Below, piece after piece: positions 1 through 6,077 of a stretch of DNA of 10,716 bases. Position 1 is the stretch's first letter; every line of letters begins with the position of its first letter. The notes under the pieces are model-generated. The model did no database searches. It saw nothing but the letters and a program-made list of their open reading frames with translations, and had not been told where the DNA came from. Source of the stretch: Oscillospiraceae bacterium (lineage in GTDB: Bacteria; Bacillota_A; Clostridia; Oscillospirales; CAG-272); assembly GCA_015064195.1 (NCBI GenBank), contig SVSO01000086.1, positions 1-10,716 of the forward strand, read 5' to 3'. The position numbers and the translations under genes are program-made.

Positions 1-2
1 CG

Positions 3-620
3 TGCACCAGCTATGAGCTGGTGGCCCACGATCAGACGGAAGTCACCTTCTGCGGCAACGATATGACTACGCTCAGGCTGCTCAAAAGCATCATGGGGAC
101 GGATTATTATCACGTCAGCATTTCCACAGATGTGGTGGGCATCGAATCGGCGGTGGCACTCAAGAACGGCTACGCGCTGGGCATCGCCCTGACCATTGGC
201 GTGAATCAGAAGCAGTTCGGCATGGACAGCGAGCTGCATTTCAACTCCCAGGCGGCGATCTTCTATCAGAGCACCCGGGAAATGGCGAAGCTGCTCCATA
301 TGCAGGGCGCGGACAGTCTGGAAACGCTGGCGGTGGGACTCGGCGATCTGTACGTCACGGTTTACGGCGGCAGAACGCGGTTGGTGGGCATCCTTCTCGG
401 ACGCGGACTGACCATTGACGAAGCCAAAGCGGAGCTGAACGGCGTGACGCTGGAATCGTTGGTGGTGGCAGAACGTGTCGCTCGTGCCGTTCGCAGACGC
501 GCGGCGGACGGCGGTGCATCTCTTGAGGATTTCCCGCTGCTCCTGCACGTGGATGACATCCTCACGAAGAAGTCACCGGCGGACATTCCTTACGAAGCGT
601 TCACTTACGAGAAAAACTGA
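3..620 (+). CDS. GpsA-like glycerol-3-phosphate dehydrogenase, 3' part
   Basis: This is the C-terminal 205 residues of an NAD(P)-dependent glycerol-3-phosphate dehydrogenase-like protein. The gene enters from the left edge, with its first whole codon at position 3. GpsA proteins are about 330 residues, so roughly the first 130 (the Rossmann NAD-binding domain) lie outside. Visible family marks are the stretch VALKN, whose Lys (residue 54 of the visible part) corresponds to the catalytic lysine, and GLGDLYVTVYGGRTR (112-126), equivalent to the GxGDLxxT block of GpsA. The family interconverts dihydroxyacetone phosphate and sn-glycerol 3-phosphate in the cytoplasm. The part between them (HFNSQAAIFYQSTREM) differs from textbook GpsA, so this may be a paralogue of a distinct subgroup with another substrate. 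A GTG at 21 is only an internal codon. Fold assignment is firm, exact substrate is not. A terminator follows at once, so it ends its own transcription unit. Confidence 0.8.
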   Translation, partial: CTSYELVAHDQTEVTFCGNDMTTLRLLKSIMGTDYYHVSISTDVVGIESAVALKNGYALGIALTIGVNQKQFGMDSELHFNSQAAIFYQSTREMAKLLHMQGADSLETLAVGLGDLYVTVYGGRTRLVGILLGRGLTIDEAKAELNGVTLESLVVAERVARAVRRRAADGGASLEDFPLLLHVDDILTKKSPADIPYEAFTYEKN

Positions 621-624
621 ATCG

Positions 625-657
625 AAAACGGCTGCATCATCGGATACAGCCGTTTTT
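625..657. terminator. Intrinsic terminator after the GpsA-like gene, possibly bidirectional
   Basis: A perfect 10-bp inverted repeat, aaaacggctg at 625-634 and cagccgtttt at 647-656, encloses a 12-base loop and ends in a run of T. The loop can add three inner pairs (636-638 with 643-645). It lies five bases past the stop codon at 618-620. The A run on the left arm gives a T run on the other strand, so it could also stop the AraC-family gene arriving on the minus strand, which ends at 745. Confidence 0.88.
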
Positions 658-705
658 GTATGTACAGAAAAAAAGCAGATTGTGCAAAACACAGCATTTT
701 GTTCA

Positions 706-734
706 TGGAAAGCCGACGGTAAATGCGTTATAAT
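706..734 (+). promoter_or_regulatory. Possible promoter pointing into the 3' end of the AraC gene
   Basis: A perfect -10 box TATAAT at 729-734 sits 17 bases downstream of TGGAAA (706-711), which matches four of six -35 positions. It would fire towards the 3' end of the minus-strand AraC-family gene, giving an antisense transcript. No coding frame follows on the plus strand, and this gap is AT-rich, so chance is a real possibility. A short dyad, CAAAA at 685-689 and TTTTG at 697-701, lies just upstream. Confidence 0.3.
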
Positions 735-744
735 TCAATTAGGA

Positions 745-1560
745 TTATTCGATGTATTCGGAGGGATTTTTGCCCGTCAGCTTTTTGAAGGTGCGGGAGA
801 AATAGAACACATCCGAAAATCCCACCGCCTGCGCCGCTTCGGACACATTGCAGGTGCGGCTGAGGATTAAATCCTTTGCCTTGTCGATCTTCAGCCGGTT
901 CTGGAACTGGACGGTGGTACAGCCGGTCATCTGCTTGAACAGCATCCGGAAATAGGAGGTGGACAGCCCGGACAGGGATGCCAGCTCCTCCAGCGAATAG
1001 GTGCGGCTGTAGTTTTCCCGCATGGTCTCCACGATGTCGTCGATGGTTTTGTAATGGGCACTCTGGATGGACCGGCGATGCTCATCCCACAGCAGAATGA
1101 ACAGAATATCCAGCAGCATGGAGCGGCATTTGATTAAATAGCCGGTTTGCTTTGCCGACCACGCGCGGGTCAGCTGGGCGAAGTCCTCCCGCATATGGGT
1201 GCTGTCACTGCACCGGAAAATGTGAGGCAGAGAGTCGATGATGGCGCAGGATTCGGCGTTCCCCGGAATCAGGCCGAATTCACAGGAGTAGAAGCTCCAC
1301 GGATCGGCGGGATCGCTGGCACCGGCATAGCGTTCGCCCTTGCGGATGAACAGCACATTGCCCCGGGTCACGGTGTGGCGTTTGCCGCCGTTGAAGGAGT
1401 AGATGGCCGAGCCGCTTTTGGCATAGGCCAGCACGCAGGTCATCACCTCTCTATCGTCCTTAACCGGCATGGTGCGCGTGATGGACCAATCCGGATTCGG
1501 TTCGCGGTCAACCACAAAGCGCGGCGTTGTGATCTGGATATCCAGCTCGGAATCGTACAT
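745..1560 (-). CDS. AraC-family transcriptional regulator
   Basis: This encodes a 271-residue cytoplasmic regulator with the usual two-part plan. The N-terminal half (about 40-95) has the shape of an AraC-type cupin sensor, including the GNVLFIRKGERY strand region typical of sugar-sensing members. The C-terminal 100 residues carry two helix-turn-helix units (about 188-209 and 237-260) and the family signature GFSDVFYFSRTFKKLTGKNPSEY near the end. The ATG at 1560 is preferred because GAGGTGA at 1572-1566 sits five bases before it. The in-frame GTG at 1569-1567 lies inside that ribosome site and is unlikely to be used. The gene is divergent from the uronate operon across 82 bases, and such neighbours usually activate the divergent operon and control themselves. 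The inducer is unknown, and an unsaturated uronate or its diketo derivative is a reasonable guess. Confidence 0.92.
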   Translation of the reverse strand: MYDSELDIQITTPRFVVDREPNPDWSITRTMPVKDDREVMTCVLAYAKSGSAIYSFNGGKRHTVTRGNVLFIRKGERYAGASDPADPWSFYSCEFGLIPGNAESCAIIDSLPHIFRCSDSTHMREDFAQLTRAWSAKQTGYLIKCRSMLLDILFILLWDEHRRSIQSAHYKTIDDIVETMRENYSRTYSLEELASLSGLSTSYFRMLFKQMTGCTTVQFQNRLKIDKAKDLILSRTCNVSEAAQAVGFSDVFYFSRTFKKLTGKNPSEYIE

Positions 1561-1565
1561 GAAAA

Positions 1566-1572
1566 TCACCTC
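1566..1572 (-). promoter_or_regulatory. Ribosome binding site that sets the AraC-gene start
   Basis: On the minus strand the sequence reads GAGGTGA, then ttttc, then ATG at 1560. This is near-ideal pairing and spacing. It contains the GTG that would otherwise extend the protein by three residues. Confidence 0.75.
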
Positions 1573-1578
1573 AGATTC

Positions 1579-1607
1579 ATTGTATCATAAATAGTCAGAA
1601 AATGCAA
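1579..1607 (-). promoter_or_regulatory. Sigma-A-type promoter of the AraC-family gene
   Basis: On the minus strand TTGCAT (1607-1602) and TACAAT (1584-1579) are separated by exactly 17 bases. The -35 box matches four of six consensus positions and the -10 box five of six. Transcription would start near 1572, giving a very short leader. The -35 box overlaps the first copy of the direct repeat at 1596-1607, which fits autoregulation. Confidence 0.6.
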
Positions 1608-1620
1608 GCAGAAAATACAA
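1596..1620. repeat. Tandem direct repeat in the divergent control region
   Basis: CAGAAAATGCAA at 1596-1607 and CAGAAAATACAA at 1609-1620 match at 11 of 12 positions with a 13-base period. A weaker third start, CAGAAA, lies at 1624. AraC-family proteins bind direct repeats, so these are candidate operators for the neighbouring regulator. The 13-base period is shorter than the spacing usual for the family. No good plus-strand -35 box is visible, consistent with an operon promoter that needs an activator. Confidence 0.45.
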
Positions 1621-1642
1621 ATTCAGAAAGGAATATTCAAAA

Positions 1643-2314
1643 ATGAATCAAATCGAACTCCCGATCAGCGAAAAAGAACTGTGCGACCGATATGAAGCTA
1701 CCTTCACCGCTGCCGTCAACGATGTTCTGCGGGAATACGGCTATCTGTATCAGACGCTCCCCTACGAAATCCTTCCCCTGCGGGACAGCATGAAGGTCTG
1801 CGGCGTGGCGTTCACCATCAAAGGCTCCAAGAACCTGACGCTGGAGGGCGAGATGGAAAAGCGCGCCCAGATGCTGGAAGCCCTCGGCCCGGATACCGTG
1901 GCGGTATGGGATACCTCCGGCGACGACAAATCGGCGCAGTGGGGCGAGATCATGACCATGGCGGCCATCAAGCGCGGATGCCGCGGTGCGATCGTTGACG
2001 GCGGCGTGCGGGATACCAACCGGGTGCTGGAGCAGAATTTCCCGGTATTCTGCCGCTATCGCACGTCAAACGGAATGCTGGGACGCTTCCGCATGATCGA
2101 TTATCAGATCCCGGTGCAGATCGGCGACGTGAAGATAAACCCCGGCGACATCCTGTTCGGCGACATTGACGGCGTGATCGTCATTCCCCGCGAGCTGGCG
2201 TACGATGTGCTGGTGAAAGCAGAGAAGATCCGCGACAACGAGGAAGGGATCAAGGATCAGGTCAGAAGCGGCGTTGCACCCTCTGAGGTCGTGCGCAACG
2301 GCGGATATTTTTAA
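1643..2314 (+). CDS. RraA-family protein, probable class II pyruvate-type aldolase
   Basis: This is a 223-residue cytoplasmic protein of the RraA/HMG-CHA aldolase fold. The defining block runs WGEIMTMAAIKRGCRGAIVDGGVRD, with Gly101-Glu102, Asp119-Gly120 and Arg123-Asp124. In the Pseudomonas 4-hydroxy-4-methyl-2-oxoglutarate aldolase the equivalent Arg and Asp hold the pyruvyl group and the divalent metal. A second block, PGDILFGDIDGVIVIP (167-182), is also typical. True RraA, the RNase E inhibitor, is about 160 residues, so length favours an enzyme. An AAAGGA site at 1627-1632 precedes the ATG by ten bases. It is the first gene of the operon. Because 2-keto-3-deoxygluconate is a 4-hydroxy-2-oxo acid, this protein could cleave it or a relative to pyruvate plus an aldehyde. 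This role is inferred from context only. Product names in databases such as demethylmenaquinone methyltransferase would be misleading. Confidence 0.85.
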   Translation: MNQIELPISEKELCDRYEATFTAAVNDVLREYGYLYQTLPYEILPLRDSMKVCGVAFTIKGSKNLTLEGEMEKRAQMLEALGPDTVAVWDTSGDDKSAQWGEIMTMAAIKRGCRGAIVDGGVRDTNRVLEQNFPVFCRYRTSNGMLGRFRMIDYQIPVQIGDVKINPGDILFGDIDGVIVIPRELAYDVLVKAEKIRDNEEGIKDQVRSGVAPSEVVRNGGYF

Positions 2315-2342
2315 TTGAAATCTAACATTGGAGGATACTATC

Positions 2343-3044
2343 ATGAAGAATTTAAACGGAAAAGTGGCGGTCATCACCGGTGCGGCCGGCGGAATGGGCG
2401 TGGAAATCGCATCCATGCTGGCAAAAGAAGGCGTCAAGCTGGCACTCTTTGATTTCTCGGCGGATAAGCTGGCGGCACTGTGCGAATCGCTGGGCGATGC
2501 GGAGATCTTCACCGCGGTGGTGGATGTGCGCGATGAGGCGCAGGTTGCGGCGGCTATGAAGAATGCGGCGGAAGCGCTCGGCGCACCGTCCATTCTCCTG
2601 AATCTGGCTGGTCTGTCCATTCCCGCAAAGCTGTGGGAGATGGCGGAGGCAGATTTCGACACCACCATGGATGTGAACGTGAAGGGCACCTTCCTGGCGT
2701 CCAAGCATTTCGCATCCGTTGCGGCTGAGGAAGAATGCCGCATCATCAACATCGGTTCCATGGCGGCCAAGCGTGCCAATGCCAATGCGCCCCTCTACTG
2801 CACCGCAAAAGCGGCAGTCAATATGCTCTCCGCCGGAATGCAGATGCAGTTCAAGGACAAGAACATCCGCGTGACCACCCTGAATCCCGGCGGCGCGGAC
2901 ACCGGCTTCTGGGGCGACCGTCCCGTCAAGCGCGAAAATCTCCTCAAGGCATCCGATGTGGCGGAGGTCATGCTGTTTGTGCTGACCCGCGAGAGCCGCG
3001 TGGCATTCAGCGAGATCAACTTCGAGAGCTTTTTAATGATGTAA
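2343..3044 (+). CDS. Short-chain dehydrogenase/reductase of unknown substrate
   Basis: This is a 233-residue classical SDR. Visible marks are the cofactor loop TGAAGGMG (12-19), Asp37 after the second strand (which favours NAD(H) over NADP(H)), NLAG (87-90, a variant of NNAG), Asn112, Ser139 and the catalytic pair Tyr152/Lys156 in YCTAK. The ATG at 2343 is chosen because GGAGG at 2330-2334 is eight bases upstream. A TTG at 2328 overlaps that site. It is 28 bases after the RraA-type gene and 15 before the GH105 gene. The C-terminus (SEINFESFLMM) differs from that of KduD, the second SDR at 8843-9604, so the two are not recent duplicates. It probably interconverts a keto and a hydroxy acid of the uronate route, but the sequence does not show which. 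Confidence 0.88.
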   Translation: MKNLNGKVAVITGAAGGMGVEIASMLAKEGVKLALFDFSADKLAALCESLGDAEIFTAVVDVRDEAQVAAAMKNAAEALGAPSILLNLAGLSIPAKLWEMAEADFDTTMDVNVKGTFLASKHFASVAAEEECRIINIGSMAAKRANANAPLYCTAKAAVNMLSAGMQMQFKDKNIRVTTLNPGGADTGFWGDRPVKRENLLKASDVAEVMLFVLTRESRVAFSEINFESFLMM

Positions 3045-3045
3045 C

Positions 3046-3057
3046 GGAGGATACTAT
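3046..3057 (+). repeat. Repeated translation-initiation leader (copy 2 of 2)
   Basis: GGAGGATACTAT occurs here, directly before the GH105 start, and identically at 2330-2341 before the SDR start. Both copies combine a strong ribosome site with the same seven-base spacer sequence. Confidence 0.6.
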
Positions 3058-3059
3058 TA

Positions 3060-4121
3060 ATGAAAACAACCGATCTTGCGCTCAAGGTGAATGCCCATTA
3101 CCGCGAGGTGAAGGCGGAAAATCCCAGCGCATATTACACCGTTATCGCAAACTACGGCATGGTTCTGCTGGCAGAAGTATGCGGCGAAGGCTCGGCGGCG
3201 GACACCTTCATCCGCGCACTGCTGAAAAAATACCCCGATGAAGTCACCCACGGCCGCTACAATTTCCCCAGCTACAGCATTTCCGGCATCGCCAAGGCGC
3301 GCGCACTGTATCGCGGCATGAACGATGATCTGGATCAGGTCATCGAATTCGCAAACGAAATGATGACCGCTTCCCGTGACAAAAACGGCATCATGTCCAT
3401 GCCCCGTGAGGGACGGCATGAGCAGGTGTGGATCGACGTTGCCATTGCGGCGACACCCTATCTGCTGTTCGCAGGCCTCGCCACCGGCAACAAGGCATGG
3501 ATCGACGAAGCGGTGAAGCAGACGCTGGATATGTACGATCTGTTCCGCGACGATGCGTGCGGTCTGCTCCATCAGTCCCGCGATTTCTGCGGCGAGGGCA
3601 AAATTTCCGAGGATCACTGGAGCCGCGGCAACGGCTGGGGCATCGCGCCCCTTGCTGATCTCTGCGAATTCCTGCCTGACGATCATCCGGAAAAAGCCCG
3701 CTGCAAACAGTATCTCAAGGCTCACGTGGACGCACTGCTGCCCTATCAGTCGGAGAACGGTATGTGGCGGCAGGAGATCACCGTTGTCGAGCTGGACGGC
3801 CTTGATTCCTATGAGGAAACCTCCGGCACAGGCCTCATCGCCTATGCCATCGGTGTCGGCATCCGGAGCGGCGTTCTGGATCGCGAAACCTATCAGCCCG
3901 TCTTTGAGCGCGCACTGAGCGGCATCTGCAAGGTCAGCATCCGGGAGGATTATTCCGTTTACAACAGCTGTCCGGGATGCCTCTGTCCCGGTGACGGCAC
4001 GATCCGCGCATATCTTTCCCACAAGCCCACTCACAAGGATGAAAATCACGGCGCAGGCCCGGTCATCATGGCGCTGGCAGAAGCTGCAAAGCTGGGTATC
4101 GCCGACGTTGAGGTGGAATGA
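3060..4121 (+). CDS. GH105/GH88-type unsaturated glycuronyl hydrolase
   Basis: This 353-residue protein with no signal peptide should fold as an alpha/alpha barrel. Family marks, in order, are VWIDVAIAATPYLLF (123-137) with Asp126 as likely general acid, HWSRGNGWGIAPLADL (186-201), the ETSGTG block (253-258) and HGAGPVIMALAEA (330-342) at the end. These enzymes hydrate the 4,5 double bond of an unsaturated uronic acid at the non-reducing end left by a polysaccharide lyase, freeing 5-keto-4-deoxyuronate and the shortened sugar. It uses GGAGG at 3046-3050 and overlaps the lyase gene by four bases, so the two are probably translationally coupled. Near residues 303-309 it has NSCPGCLCPGDG, three cysteines where related enzymes usually show a VCxGTG-like stretch. 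The linkage it acts on (rhamnogalacturonan, glycosaminoglycan or other) cannot be read from the sequence. Confidence 0.85.
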   Translation: MKTTDLALKVNAHYREVKAENPSAYYTVIANYGMVLLAEVCGEGSAADTFIRALLKKYPDEVTHGRYNFPSYSISGIAKARALYRGMNDDLDQVIEFANEMMTASRDKNGIMSMPREGRHEQVWIDVAIAATPYLLFAGLATGNKAWIDEAVKQTLDMYDLFRDDACGLLHQSRDFCGEGKISEDHWSRGNGWGIAPLADLCEFLPDDHPEKARCKQYLKAHVDALLPYQSENGMWRQEITVVELDGLDSYEETSGTGLIAYAIGVGIRSGVLDRETYQPVFERALSGICKVSIREDYSVYNSCPGCLCPGDGTIRAYLSHKPTHKDENHGAGPVIMALAEAAKLGIADVEVE

Positions 4122-4123
4122 TG
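4110..4123 (+). promoter_or_regulatory. Coupled start signal of the lyase gene
   Basis: GAGGTGG (4110-4116) lies inside the last codons of the GH105 gene. Two adjacent ATGs follow, at 4118 and 4121. The second is seven bases from GAGG and shares its A with the upstream TGA stop (TGATG). Either may be used, and the difference is one methionine. Confidence 0.6.
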
Positions 4124-6061
4124 TTTATTACAGAGCAAGAGCTTGCGGCGATCCGTGCCCTGCGCGATGAAGCGTCGCAGGCGGGTGAGCTTTGGCGCGC
4201 GCTGAAGGCGAGAACGGTGCGCAGCACGGCGGAGGACACGCTTGTCCAGAGCGGCGATACGCAGGAATGGTGGCATCTCTGCTGGGAGCGAATGGCGGAC
4301 GCGGCATTCGTGTACGCCGTGGAGTGCGATGAAACGCTGGGACGCTGGGTTCACGACCGCACCATGGCGCTTTGCCGGCTGGATGCGGACGAATGGATCG
4401 GCCCGTGGTTCCGGCATCGTTATGAGCCGTCCCTCGGTCAGCTGGAGACGGCCCATGTCACCAACGCGGTGACAGAAGCCTATGATCTCTGTCCGATGCT
4501 GTTCACGGATGAAGAAAAGGCGGAGATCCTCACCGCACTCCGGGAAAAGGGCATGGATCCGTGCCTGCGCTTCTGCCGCGCGGTGAATCATCGCAGCAAC
4601 TGGTACTGTGTGCTCGCAGGCGGATTTGCGGCGGCGGCTGTCATCCTCGGCGATGCGGCGGCGGTCGAAACGGCGGTGGAGCTGTATCGGGAATGCATCG
4701 GCCTGTACAATTCCGACGGCTACGGCGAATCGCTCCAGTACGGCAATTATGCATCCCTGTCCCTTGTTCATATGCGCCGGGTACTCATCCGGTATAACCC
4801 CGCCCTTGCGGATTTGCTCAGCCTTGGGCCCATCGCGGATACCGTGAAGCTGGCGGCGGCAAGTCATCTTTACATGAAGCCGCTGAATGCCGACGGCCGC
4901 GACGGTGTATATCCCCGCTCCGTCAATTTCGGCGACTGTGCGGCCATCTACCGTCCCACCGGCGACGTTCTGCTGGCCATCGCTGCGGAGTATGGCGATC
5001 CCAACGTGGCAGGACTGGCGCGCTGGCTGTTTGACGTGACCTATGCCGATCCCACCCTCGGTCCGGATGAGCTGGCAAGCTTCGGATTTTTCAATCAGTT
5101 CGGCTGGAATTCCCTCGTTTCTCTCGCAAATGCGGCATCGGCCATCACGCCCAAGGATGCAGGCATTCCCGAAAAAGCGGTATTCCGGATCGGCAACGCC
5201 ATTATCCGCGACAGCTGGGATGACACGAAAACGGTCGTTGCCATGATGACCGGCGGCGAGCCCCATCGGGTGAATGCCCACCGCCATCTTGATCAGAACA
5301 GCTTTGTGCTGGCGGCATACGGCGACCGGTTCTTCATCGATCCCGGCCACTGCTGCTATCGGCTGGAAACGTGGAAAAAATCCTGTCAGACCGACCATCA
5401 CAACACGTGGGATTTTATCGGCGAGGACGGCACGCGGTACACCCAGACGAAGATCCCGCTGAATGTGCCCTTCACGAAGTACATCGAATATGACGTGCCG
5501 GAGGGCTTCGCGGTCATTGCATCCGATGCGGCGGCGGCATACGGCGAGCATTTTAAACGTGCTGAGCGCATCATCGTCACCGCTTTCCCGAACGTGATAT
5601 TCCTGATCGACCGCATCGAGACGGACATTCCGGTGAAGATGGTGTCCCATTTCGCCGTGAACAACCGGGACGGCAAGACCCACAATCACATCAAATTCTG
5701 GAATAAGCACGTGATCCGTCGGGGAGAGGGCGCGATGAAATTCTTCACCTTCCCGGTGGGCGAGGAAATGACCATGACCCAGCGCTGGGGCTATTGTCAC
5801 GACAACTATCATCCGCTGCCGAATCACGCCGGCGAAGGCAGAGAGGGAAGCGCACTCCTGTACGATTTCACAACCACGGCATATGCGACCTCTCATACCG
5901 TTGTCCATCCCTTCGCAATTTCACCCATCGGTGAAATTCCGGGATGGCATATCAAAAACGAAAATGACAACACAGTATTTACCGTCCTGTCTCCCGGCAA
6001 CCGGGAAAAATGGCAGCTGACACTGACAGATGGAGGATTTGAGATCAAAAAAATATTATAA
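4118..6061 (+). CDS. Heparinase II/III-family polysaccharide/oligosaccharide lyase, cytoplasmic
   Basis: This 647-residue protein has an N-terminal helical toroid (about 1-340) and a C-terminal beta-sandwich domain (about 355-647), as in heparinase II/III-fold lyases. Marks include HRSNWY (158-163), GYGESLQYGNY (201-211), HRHLDQNSF (388-396), FFIDPG (405-410), Tyr414 and DHHNTWDF (426-433). His390, Asp408 and His428 fit the metal-site pattern of heparinase II. Such enzymes cleave uronic-acid linkages by beta-elimination, leaving a 4,5-unsaturated end, which is the substrate type of the GH105 product encoded just before. Relatives include heparin/heparan, alginate and oligoalginate lyases, and substrate cannot be decided here. 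The N-terminus (MMFITEQELAAIRAL) is not a signal peptide, whereas many family members are exported, so it should act on imported oligosaccharides. No TTA, CTA or TCA codon occurs in frame before about 5908, and a TCA then falls in the hairpin at 5917-5938. Confidence 0.82.
   Translation: MMFITEQELAAIRALRDEASQAGELWRALKARTVRSTAEDTLVQSGDTQEWWHLCWERMADAAFVYAVECDETLGRWVHDRTMALCRLDADEWIGPWFRHRYEPSLGQLETAHVTNAVTEAYDLCPMLFTDEEKAEILTALREKGMDPCLRFCRAVNHRSNWYCVLAGGFAAAAVILGDAAAVETAVELYRECIGLYNSDGYGESLQYGNYASLSLVHMRRVLIRYNPALADLLSLGPIADTVKLAAASHLYMKPLNADGRDGVYPRSVNFGDCAAIYRPTGDVLLAIAAEYGDPNVAGLARWLFDVTYADPTLGPDELASFGFFNQFGWNSLVSLANAASAITPKDAGIPEKAVFRIGNAIIRDSWDDTKTVVAMMTGGEPHRVNAHRHLDQNSFVLAAYGDRFFIDPGHCCYRLETWKKSCQTDHHNTWDFIGEDGTRYTQTKIPLNVPFTKYIEYDVPEGFAVIASDAAAAYGEHFKRAERIIVTAFPNVIFLIDRIETDIPVKMVSHFAVNNRDGKTHNHIKFWNKHVIRRGEGAMKFFTFPVGEEMTMTQRWGYCHDNYHPLPNHAGEGREGSALLYDFTTTAYATSHTVVHPFAISPIGEIPGWHIKNENDNTVFTVLSPGNREKWQLTLTDGGFEIKKIL
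5917..5938 (+). other. Perfect intragenic hairpin near the 3' end of the lyase gene
   Basis: AATTTCACC (5917-5925) and GGTGAAATT (5930-5938) are perfect complements around the four-base loop CATC. The structure lies about 120 bases before the stop and 140 bases before the solute-binding-protein start. It has no T run and is unlikely to terminate. It could stall decay of a downstream mRNA fragment or mark a processing site. Confidence 0.5.
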
Positions 6062-6077
6062 TAAAAGGAGCAACATC

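Noticed and set aside
1147..1590. Plus-strand frame opposite the AraC-family gene
   Set aside because: The minus strand encodes an unmistakable AraC protein. The opposite frame has no family features and no start signal.
4046..5908. A 620-codon open frame on the minus strand opposite the lyase gene
   Set aside because: It is in exact codon register with the real gene and stays open only because that gene lacks in-frame TTA, CTA and TCA codons. It has low-complexity Arg/His-rich content, no recognisable domain and no ribosome site.
6057..6062. A perfect TATAAT overlapping the end of the lyase gene, as a promoter for the lipoprotein gene
   Set aside because: No -35 box is found 16-18 bases upstream, and the start point would fall on or after the ribosome site. 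The AT-rich end of the gene explains it.
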